This document shows positions 27,079-34,380 of a stretch of DNA of 64,000 nucleotides, piece after piece. Origin of the DNA: Phocaeicola oris (GTDB lineage: Bacteria; Bacteroidota; Bacteroidia; Bacteroidales; Bacteroidaceae); NCBI RefSeq assembly GCF_021295095.1, contig NZ_JAJLQX010000014.1:17090-81089 (forward strand), written 5' to 3'. The position numbers and the translations under genes were made by a program. Within the stretch, counting starts at the first letter, position 1. Each line of letters begins with the position of its first letter. The notes below the pieces were generated by a model. It was not told where the DNA came from. It ran no database searches and saw only the letters and a program-made list of their open reading frames with translations.

Positions 27079-29559
27079 TCACTCTCGCCATTCATCTAAT
27101 TGGTAATCCCCCGCCTCTTCTGTTACTACTTTCTGTAACTCGGCAAGGCTTTTCTCCTTCCCCTCTTCAAACTCCACAGTAGCTACGGGAGGTGTCAATG
27201 TGACGGTTGCCTTTACCCCTTCCATACTGTTTAACGCTTTCTCAACATGCATTCTGCAATGCTGGCACATCATGCCTTCTACTTTAAATTCTTTCTTCAT
27301 AACATTATAATTAAATGATTCTGTCTTCTCTTCTTTCGGGTCTTTCTTCCCTATCTTCTTCCATTTCAGGAGCAGACTGTTCGTAACTACGCTTACACTG
27401 CTGAACGCCATGGCTGCACCTCCTATCATCGGATTTAACAAAAATCCGTTTATCGGATAGAGTACACCGGCAGCTATCGGAACAGCGATCAGATTATAGA
27501 AGAAAGCCCAAAACAAATTCTCACAAATAGTTCGTGTAGTCAACTTTGACAATGTCAGTGCTTCCGAAATCTTTGTCAAGTCGGACGAGATAATAGTCAT
27601 CTTTGCCACATCCATCGCTATATCGCTGCCATTCCCCATGGCGATACTCAAATCCGACTGCGCTAAGGCTGCACTATCATTAATTCCATCGCCCACCATA
27701 GCAACACATTTCCCTTGCTGTTGCAGTTCTTTCACAAACGAAGCCTTATCCCCCGGCAACACTCCCGATCGATAATGCCGAATACCCGACTGACGAGCAA
27801 CCTCCTTTGCTGTAGACTCATTATCACCTGTCAGCATAAATACGTCTATTCCTTTATCTTGCAGCATTTTAACAGCTTTGACAGAGCTTTCCTTTATCTT
27901 GTCTGAAATGCCAATGATAGCCAATACTTGTTTTTCGTCGGCAAACCAAACAACCGTCTCTGCACGCTTCATCCACTTATCAGCTTCCGAGTCAAGATGA
28001 TCAAGAACAGCTATTCGAGCATCATTTAACAGACTCTTATTCCCTATATAATAAGTTATACCGTTCACACTACCTTTTGCTCCTTTACCGGTAATAGTAT
28101 TGAAATCAATCACATCAACAGAAGATACATCGTTCATATACCGAACCACAGCCTCAGCCAACGGATGTTCAGAGTGTTTTTCCAAACTAACTAATGCCTG
28201 TTTCAACCGATTATTCTCCGTTACCCATCTCATATCTATCACTTCTGGCTTTCCTTCGGTAATTGTTCCGGTCTTGTCGAGTACCACCACATTCACTTTC
28301 CTCGCTACCTCCAGACTCTCCGCGTCCTTTATCAGAATACCTCGCTCCGCCCCCTTTCCTATACCAACCATGATAGCCGTCGGAGTAGCCAATCCTAAAG
28401 CACACGGACAGGCAATGATTAACACCGTAACCAAGGCCAGCATACCATGCGAGATTCCATTGGCGTGATCCAATATTACCCAAGCAATCAACGCAATGAG
28501 GGCTATAATCATAATAGCCGGAACAAACACCGCGGCAACCCTGTCCACCAACTGTTGAACAGGAGCTTTACTACCTTGTGCGTCCTGTACCATACGGATA
28601 ATCTTAGCCAATAGCGTGTCTGTGCCTACTTGCTCTGCCTGAAAACGAAAGCTGCCTCTCCCGTTCAATGTTCCGGCAAACACTTTTTCTCCTTTTCCCT
28701 TCGCTACAGGAACAGGTTCACCACTCAACATGCTCTCATCAACATACGAGCTGCCCTCTGTAACAACACCGTCAACAGCAATCCGTTCCCCCGGTTTCAC
28801 CCATACGATGTCATGATGTTGAATCCGTTCAATAGGAATCAAATGCTCTTCCCCATTCCTAATGACGGTAATCGTCTTCGGGCGAAGTCCCATTAATCTC
28901 TTTATGGCTGTCGCTGTATTTCCTTTTGCTCGCGCCTCCAACAAACGACCTAAGAGGATGAAACCGATAATCATACCGGCGGAATCGAAGTAAATATGTG
29001 GAGTAACGCCACGAGAGAGCCATACCTGTGGGAAAAGCAGATTGAACAAGCTGAACAGATAGGCGATGCCCGTGCTGCCGGCAACCAATGTATCCATATT
29101 GGCAGAATGATGCTTCAACTGTTTCCAAGCGTTGATAAAGAAGCTCCTTCCTAACCAAAATACAACTATCGTAGCCAACAACCACGCTATCACTCCCACC
29201 CATGTCTCATCTTTAAAAAGCAACATCAGAACAGTAATAGGAACAGCTAAAGTAAACGCACCTATGGTACGGTGTTTCTGCGATCGGTAATGTTCCTTTC
29301 GAGTGTTCTCCAGCTTGTCTATCGAATCATTCTTATCGATATACAAATCATACCCTGCTTGCAAAACTGCTGCACGAAGCACATCCGGAGAAGTTACTTT
29401 GCTATCGTAACTCACGGTTGCCATTCCATTAGCAAAGTTAACAGTGGCTTTGCATACTCCTTGCTGTTTATTCAATGTTTTGTCGACCCGTAATGCACAT
29501 GAAGCACAACTCATTCCAAGTACCGGAAACGTCTTTTTTATCATCGTTGAAGTATTCAT
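27079..29559 (-). CDS. copA: Copper-translocating P-type ATPase with HMA domains at both ends
   Basis: The 826-residue P1B-ATPase exports Cu(I). An N-terminal HMA domain has GMSCASCALRVDKTL (CxxC). The transporter core follows with SGEPVPV, the ion-site ACPCALGLATP (CPC), the phosphorylation site DKTGTITEGKPE and GDGINDSAALAQSD. After the last membrane helices a second HMA domain is fused at the C-terminus (VEGMMCQHCRMHVEKALNSM, CxxC), like a CopZ chaperone attached to its pump. A -7 box TATCTTTG lies 19-26 nt upstream of the ATG. Convergent with rnhB. Confidence 0.95.
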   Translation of the reverse strand: MNTSTMIKKTFPVLGMSCASCALRVDKTLNKQQGVCKATVNFANGMATVSYDSKVTSPDVLRAAVLQAGYDLYIDKNDSIDKLENTRKEHYRSQKHRTIGAFTLAVPITVLMLLFKDETWVGVIAWLLATIVVFWLGRSFFINAWKQLKHHSANMDTLVAGSTGIAYLFSLFNLLFPQVWLSRGVTPHIYFDSAGMIIGFILLGRLLEARAKGNTATAIKRLMGLRPKTITVIRNGEEHLIPIERIQHHDIVWVKPGERIAVDGVVTEGSSYVDESMLSGEPVPVAKGKGEKVFAGTLNGRGSFRFQAEQVGTDTLLAKIIRMVQDAQGSKAPVQQLVDRVAAVFVPAIMIIALIALIAWVILDHANGISHGMLALVTVLIIACPCALGLATPTAIMVGIGKGAERGILIKDAESLEVARKVNVVVLDKTGTITEGKPEVIDMRWVTENNRLKQALVSLEKHSEHPLAEAVVRYMNDVSSVDVIDFNTITGKGAKGSVNGITYYIGNKSLLNDARIAVLDHLDSEADKWMKRAETVVWFADEKQVLAIIGISDKIKESSVKAVKMLQDKGIDVFMLTGDNESTAKEVARQSGIRHYRSGVLPGDKASFVKELQQQGKCVAMVGDGINDSAALAQSDLSIAMGNGSDIAMDVAKMTIISSDLTKISEALTLSKLTTRTICENLFWAFFYNLIAVPIAAGVLYPINGFLLNPMIGGAAMAFSSVSVVTNSLLLKWKKIGKKDPKEEKTESFNYNVMKKEFKVEGMMCQHCRMHVEKALNSMEGVKATVTLTPPVATVEFEEGKEKSLAELQKVVTEEAGDYQLDEWRE

Positions 29560-29577
29560 AATTCTTTTTCTCCCTTA

Positions 29578-29585
29578 CAAAGATA
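29578..29585 (-). promoter_or_regulatory. Putative copA -7 box (TATCTTTG on minus strand)
   Basis: The motif fits TAnnTTTG and lies 19 nt before the copA ATG. No clear -33 box. Confidence 0.5.
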
Positions 29586-29646
29586 CAGTGTTCTGTTGAT
29601 TCGAGTGTTATAGAATTATGGGTAAGATTTATAAGATTTCACCAAC

Positions 29647-29678
29647 AAAAAAGAGGCAGGACTTCATATCCCGCCTCT
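29647..29678 (-). terminator. Terminator after the sugar-phosphate isomerase-like gene
   Basis: On the minus strand AGAGGCGGGA and TCCTGCCTCT pair (one G-T) around a short loop and run into TTTTTTG. It lies 25 nt past the stop codon at 29703. Confidence 0.8.
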
Positions 29679-29702
29679 ATAATCGCTATATAATCGATTA
29701 CC

Positions 29703-30710
29703 TTACTTTACGAAAGGAGCTTTGTTCAGATAATCAACACTTGCCTGCAATCTCTCAAATTGTTTACCGCTATTGATATCTTCAATTTCAATATAGAAAT
29801 ATTGCAATCCATTAGCATAGAACTGATTGAAGATATTCTCGAAGTTCATCATTCCTGATTGTCCTAATACCATACGATCCTTAATGTGTAACATCTTGAT
29901 ACGATCTTTTGCTTTCTGCAGATACTCTACAGGGTCGTTCTGTCCCATAACAGTCCAGTAAACGTCCATCTCGAAGCAAACCTTCTCCGGATCAGTATTT
30001 GCCAAGAACAGATCATAGATCTGAGTTCCCTCTCTTCTATCGAAGATAGTACCTAAGACAGCTTGTTTTCCGCCTGGAACCACGCGGGCAAACTCCATAT
30101 TATGGTTATGATATCCAAATTGCATACCGGCAGCCTTTACAATGTCACCTGCAGAGTTCAGGATTTCACAGAAACTTTTTACAGCCTCTTCACTACCCAA
30201 GATAGGCATCATCGGCTCTACTACGTATTGCACGCCTAACTTAGCGTGATCTTCCGCAATCTTCTTCCAAGACTCCATGATAGCGTCTTTCATTGATGCT
30301 GAGAATATACCATCCGAACCCTTGTTCTCCTTACCGGCAACACCGGCAAAAAGCTGAGGTGGATTCACATGTGAACTGACAATTTTCAATCCGGCATCTT
30401 CTGCTTTCTGCTTAAATTCCATCATGTCTACACCACCAATCTTACTATCAGCCGGATTGTAGCCTGCCAACTCCAGATTATCAATACCCATATCCTTAAT
30501 GCGCTTGAAGTTAGCTGACAAATCACCGGCATACAGTTCCGGACCTAAGGTGTAAATTTGTAAACCAAGTGCTTTATGAACATTTGAATCAGGAGCCTGA
30601 GCACCTGATTCTGCACTTTCCGATTTTGCTTTTGGAGCGCAACCGGCCAATGCACCAACTGCCCCTACAGTGAGAAGGGAAGTAGCTTTTAAAAAATCTC
30701 TTCTAATCAT
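29703..30710 (-). CDS. Exported sugar phosphate isomerase/epimerase-like TIM barrel protein
   Basis: The product is 335 residues from the ATG at 30710. The open frame reaches a TTG at 30731, but a -7 box at 30740-30747 favours 30710. The N-terminus MIRRDFLKATSLLTVGAVGALAGCAP combines a twin-arginine-like motif with a possible lipobox cysteine (seen here as RRDFLK and LAGC). The rest is an AP-endonuclease-2-type TIM barrel with metal-site candidates in YHNHNMEF, CFEMDVYWT and YIEIEDI. Substrate unknown; such proteins often act on sugars or inositols in the periplasm. Confidence 0.88.
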   Translation of the reverse strand: MIRRDFLKATSLLTVGAVGALAGCAPKAKSESAESGAQAPDSNVHKALGLQIYTLGPELYAGDLSANFKRIKDMGIDNLELAGYNPADSKIGGVDMMEFKQKAEDAGLKIVSSHVNPPQLFAGVAGKENKGSDGIFSASMKDAIMESWKKIAEDHAKLGVQYVVEPMMPILGSEEAVKSFCEILNSAGDIVKAAGMQFGYHNHNMEFARVVPGGKQAVLGTIFDRREGTQIYDLFLANTDPEKVCFEMDVYWTVMGQNDPVEYLQKAKDRIKMLHIKDRMVLGQSGMMNFENIFNQFYANGLQYFYIEIEDINSGKQFERLQASVDYLNKAPFVK

Positions 30711-30739
30711 AGTATTTGCTTTTATAGTCAAAATTCGCC

Positions 30740-30747
30740 TAAAGATA
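30740..30747 (-). promoter_or_regulatory. Putative -7 box (TATCTTTA) of the isomerase-like gene
   Basis: A one-base variant of TAnnTTTG, 30 nt before the preferred ATG at 30710 on the minus strand. Confidence 0.4.
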
Positions 30748-30801
30748 GGAATTAAAATCTAATAAACGAATCTTTCCGCAAAAAAAAATAAAATAATTAC
30801 T

Positions 30802-32016
30802 TTAAAATAAATTCCGACGAAGATTATGCAAACGTATTCCAAAACCCAACATCAGATAGTTTGGATCCTTGAAATCCTTCAGGTTATAGCCTATATGCAA
30901 GAACAGATTCCGTGTTACATCTACCTTCAACGCTAACACCTGATAGATTCCTCTCATGTCTCCTCCATGATGCAAAACATTTACACCCATTCCCACATTA
31001 ATTGCAAAGTAAGGCATGACATATTCCGCCCGACCCGACACTCCTAAAGCTATCTGTTTGGAAAATACCGGACGCTTAAACTCAGGCATGGTACCTACTA
31101 TATAATCGTCATAATAAAGATTTGCGCTGGCATCATACACTCCATCAAAAGAGATTCCGGCTCGAAACCGATAATCGAAATTATACATCGGAGCGAAATT
31201 AAATCCTGCCACTCCATACGCATTGGGAGCAGCTACATGTTCATCATCTACATGCATTCCTCTGCGACGCCATGATCCAAACACAATGACATCATAGCTG
31301 GTATGTTTCTCAAAAAACGGAATAGCTTGTTTCTGTCTCCACTCATCTTTTTTACTTCTTTGTATATTATATACCAATCCCAGCTTCAACGCAGAAGTAT
31401 TCAGTCCAGCGTTCGGGTACTTGGTGTTTCCGTTCGAGAAATGAGAAAACGAAACTCCCGTTTGCAGGTCGAACATTGGCGATAGCCTCCAATTTAAGTA
31501 TGTACTCAGATTCAGATAAGCATTCGCCTTCGAGCCTATCATTTGATTATAATCATTTGAAAACGTATCATACGGCTTCCATCCCAGCGAAATGCCGAAA
31601 TTCCATTCGTAGTTCCATGATATACGGTGATTGAGCATAGCAATGCTGGCTCCATGGAAAAAGTAGATACTCACAGGATTCCCCAGCTCTTTCGGAAACC
31701 CAAACCGGCTGTATGACACTCCGATACCTTGATACCCATTCTTATAAAGTTGCCCTGAAATAGTATAAGGACGAAAAGCAAAACTATATTTCAAATGAAA
31801 GGCATGGGCAAAATTTGCCTTTTTCTGTTCATAGTTATTCCCCTTAAGGAAAGGATTCGAACGGAAAATCAATGTTGGCTGATACTCTATCCCTATACGG
31901 TGAATCACCGATGTACTATCGGTGGGGACTATATGGCAAAAGGAAGGTATTGACAAAAGAAAACTCATCAATACAATAAATATCCTCTCTCTTATATGAT
32001 GTCTCTCATTTTTCAC
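30802..32016 (-). CDS. Acyloxyacyl hydrolase, PagL-like outer-membrane lipid A deacylase
   Basis: The product is about 404 residues. A hydrophobic signal (IFIVLMSFLLSIPSFC) is followed by beta-barrel strands. The PagL-type motif HFSNGNTKYPNAGLN lies near residue 200, with the His and Ser of the catalytic site. At the position where Pseudomonas PagL has Glu, 12 residues after the Ser, this protein has Asn. PagL enzymes remove an acyl chain from lipid A in the outer membrane. No ATG gives a full signal peptide: the ATG at 31968 leaves only a short one. GTG at 32016 lies at the expected transcription start and is preferred. Confidence 0.78.
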   Translation of the reverse strand: MKNERHHIRERIFIVLMSFLLSIPSFCHIVPTDSTSVIHRIGIEYQPTLIFRSNPFLKGNNYEQKKANFAHAFHLKYSFAFRPYTISGQLYKNGYQGIGVSYSRFGFPKELGNPVSIYFFHGASIAMLNHRISWNYEWNFGISLGWKPYDTFSNDYNQMIGSKANAYLNLSTYLNWRLSPMFDLQTGVSFSHFSNGNTKYPNAGLNTSALKLGLVYNIQRSKKDEWRQKQAIPFFEKHTSYDVIVFGSWRRRGMHVDDEHVAAPNAYGVAGFNFAPMYNFDYRFRAGISFDGVYDASANLYYDDYIVGTMPEFKRPVFSKQIALGVSGRAEYVMPYFAINVGMGVNVLHHGGDMRGIYQVLALKVDVTRNLFLHIGYNLKDFKDPNYLMLGFGIRLHNLRRNLF

Positions 32017-32021
32017 AACCA

Positions 32022-32054
32022 CAAAGATAGCCTTAATTTCAAAAAATGAGCAAA
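32022..32054 (-). promoter_or_regulatory. Promoter of the PagL-like gene (TTTG-N21-TATCTTTG)
   Basis: On the minus strand TTTG (32054-32051), 21 bp, then TATCTTTG (32029-32022). The predicted start is near 32014-32018, on top of the GTG at 32016. Confidence 0.65.
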
Positions 32055-32130
32055 AAAATAAAATATTTAATAAACCGAACTCCGAGAAGTGCTCGACTAA
32101 GTCCGCAATAGCCTGATTTTTCTCGCGTCT

Positions 32131-33672
32131 CTATTGCTTTGCAGGCTCTGCATGGACATAGACTTCCATATACGGCCATTCCTCCTGTTTTTCTTCCACC
32201 AAGACAGCACGTGTAACAGCAGTCTGCCAATAGGCTATAACTTTAACCTCAGGAGAAAGACAATGAAAGAGCTTTTTATCGACCGTGTTGACAGCTTTAC
32301 CAAAGTGAAGGTTCATCAGCTTAATAAGCTTTTCTTTGGCATCTTTTACGTAGGCATCAACATCTTCTGTTCCATTAGGCATATTTAATGTTACCGTAGA
32401 ATAAAGGTGTCCGTCAGCTTGCAGTAAGGGTTCATACCTGAAATTCACTCCTTTCAACAGTTGGCTATGATATACGGTATATGTCTGTTCCCGTTCCCCT
32501 ACCCGATCGTTCCAATCATGCCCAAGGAAATCTTTAGGTTTGATATCGGTCAACAATGAATCGGTATAGGCTATACGACCGTTTTTATAACCATATAGAT
32601 AGGTATAAAGAGGCTTATTCCCGAAAAAATAGTTTCCCCATGATAGGAGACGCTTCTCGCGTCCTTGGACTTTCGAGTACACCGTCTCTGTATCGGGATA
32701 CCCTTTGGCTCCCCAAACGATTGAATCGTAATAAGCAAATGACAAAGGGAAATCCAAATGCAATGGATCTTTATCATTTTGCTTACCAATATCAGAGGCA
32801 TAGAATTGCACCATTCTAAACGGAGCAGCATCCTTAGCCGATTCAGAGGTCATATACAGTCGGAAACGAGTATCGGATGATAGATACGAATTAAACAAAC
32901 AAATATCGGCAGGATCACTGTTATTCGCCTTAAATCTCTCTACGGAAGAAACCGGTTCATACGCTCCGCTACCTCCGCGCAAACATTGTAGCGATATACG
33001 ATTGGAATCATTGACCGCACATAGAATTTTGAAAGGTCCGCAGACTCCTTCCTGCAAAGTAACAGGCGTCATTACAGAAATATCTCCGTCACCATAACTT
33101 ATCGTGTTATTGATACCATATACATCTTTCGACGACAGTAAGTTTACGCTTTGTACGGAAACATCTATCCACCGTTTCTTAGGAATATATATGTTTTTAT
33201 CATAGTTTCCCGACTTAGCTAAATCCCCTGTTTGATAGGTATAATTGATCATCTCATCCGGTTCTCCTCCATTGACGTCAGACGGCATAACATAATCGGT
33301 GCTCTTTAGCTTGCTCACATCAAAGGAGAGTATATAATCTTTACGAATGGTCATATCACTCTCCTCTTGAAGAATTTCATCATCACGTTTCTCAAAACAG
33401 AATTTATACCTACCGTTTACATCGGTTGTACATTCTGCTTTATGCTTGGTCTTCAGTGGCATCGGTACAAGATAGGCAGATTCAAAATAATCAAGTGTCA
33501 CCTTAACATTAGATAATGGTTGTCCGTTGGCGGTATATACTTTACCCTTTATCGTAATACTGGCTGGACTCGGACGATCTATAATATCATTTTCCTTTTT
33601 ACAGCCCGAAAGAAAGAGTGTTGACAGAAAAAACGAAGTAATACTCAAACACGTAAATAGTCCTCTTTTCAT
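32131..33672 (-). CDS. Lipoprotein with carboxypeptidase-regulatory-like (beta-sandwich) domain
   Basis: The 513-residue protein has a lipoprotein signal (TSFFLSTLFLSGCKKEND). Right after it comes a CarboxypepD_reg-like fold: ITIKGKVYTANGQPLSNVKVTLDYF, seen here as GKVYTANGQPLSNVKVTL, with CTTDVNGRYKFCFEK. The remaining 380 residues have no motif I recognise and look beta-rich. It is probably anchored at the outer membrane. The -7 box TATCTTTG at 33699-33706 lies 27-34 nt upstream. It is followed after 108 nt by the PagL-like gene, which has its own promoter. Confidence 0.82.
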   Translation of the reverse strand: MKRGLFTCLSITSFFLSTLFLSGCKKENDIIDRPSPASITIKGKVYTANGQPLSNVKVTLDYFESAYLVPMPLKTKHKAECTTDVNGRYKFCFEKRDDEILQEESDMTIRKDYILSFDVSKLKSTDYVMPSDVNGGEPDEMINYTYQTGDLAKSGNYDKNIYIPKKRWIDVSVQSVNLLSSKDVYGINNTISYGDGDISVMTPVTLQEGVCGPFKILCAVNDSNRISLQCLRGGSGAYEPVSSVERFKANNSDPADICLFNSYLSSDTRFRLYMTSESAKDAAPFRMVQFYASDIGKQNDKDPLHLDFPLSFAYYDSIVWGAKGYPDTETVYSKVQGREKRLLSWGNYFFGNKPLYTYLYGYKNGRIAYTDSLLTDIKPKDFLGHDWNDRVGEREQTYTVYHSQLLKGVNFRYEPLLQADGHLYSTVTLNMPNGTEDVDAYVKDAKEKLIKLMNLHFGKAVNTVDKKLFHCLSPEVKVIAYWQTAVTRAVLVEEKQEEWPYMEVYVHAEPAKQ

Positions 33673-33698
33673 TATAGTTGTTCTTATATATCAGTAAA

Positions 33699-33706
33699 CA
33701 AAGATA
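33699..33706 (-). promoter_or_regulatory. Putative -7 box (TATCTTTG) of the lipoprotein gene
   Basis: Exact match to TAnnTTTG, 27 nt before the ATG at 33672 on the minus strand; -33 box not evident. Confidence 0.5.
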
Positions 33707-33878
33707 TATAAAAGTATCATCGAATGGTTTATCACCCGGAATCTTTAAGTTTTTTTTTGTTTGTTCGCAATTATTAAGAAAAAGAATAGAAAACTTACTT
33801 GTTATTAGCTGATTCCATTCCCCAACAGCATTCAAATAGATGCACATCGCTATGCAAAGTCATATAGTTGAATAACAA

Positions 33879-34098
33879 AAGAAATCAGTATCAATCGCCC
33901 AACTCATACATATAATTTAATTGTTTCACAGATGTGATTCACTTGTTTCACAGATGTGATTCACTTGTTTCACAGATGTGATTCACTTGTTTCACAGATG
34001 TGATTCACTTGTTTCACATAAGTGATTCAATTGTTTCACACAAGTGAAACAAGAAAATCTTCTGATGAATACGACAACTTATATGGTTTACTTTACTT
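33879..34098. repeat. 22-bp modular repeat, locus 4 (about 10 modules, four perfect tandem copies)
   Basis: A head-like module at 33879-33900 and a body-like one starting AACTCATACATAT at 33901 lead in phase into tandem copies of TTGTTTCACAGATGTG + ATTCAC. Four are identical (33921-34008); two more diverge (34009-34030, 34031-34052), the last being a palindrome (TTGTTTCAC...GTGAAACAA). The next module contains CTTCTGATGAAT (34059-34070). The period is 22 throughout, with the core TTCAC-AGAT-GTGAT at the same phase as CTCAT-GCGG-ATGAG elsewhere. Confidence 0.8.
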
Positions 34099-34319
34099 AT
34101 TCTTACAGATTGTTTCGCCATATTGGTGGTATCACCTGTTCTGATGATAATCATGATTACAAAAATAAAAATATCATTCTGGCAGATAATACTATTATAA
34201 TATGAATAAAAGATTAAAAAAATCACTTTATACTCCCATAAAGGCACGTAATAAGCATAAAATAATTAAAAATAAAATAAATACGATATTGTTAAGATAC
34301 ATTCTTTCGCGTTTTTTAC

Positions 34320-34327
34320 TATATTTG
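34320..34327 (+). promoter_or_regulatory. Putative -7 box (TATATTTG) of the KamA-like gene
   Basis: Exact TAnnTTTG match 53 nt before the ATG; no clear -33 TTTG at 19-21 bp. Confidence 0.45.
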
Positions 34328-34380
34328 TTTATATGGCTACACTAAAGTAAAAGAGTTACAAATTAAAAAAGGAATAATTA

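Larger units (their letters stand above)
33673..34380. other. Long AT-rich intergenic region between divergent genes
   Basis: These 708 bp hold the minus-strand promoter at 33699, a large 22-bp modular repeat array (33879-34098) and an AT-rich stretch leading to the KamA-like gene with a -7 box at 34320. No gene is supported. Confidence 0.6.

Noticed and set aside
33921-34052. Tandem units as a CRISPR array
   Set aside because: Units are contiguous with no unique spacers, and no cas gene is in the window.
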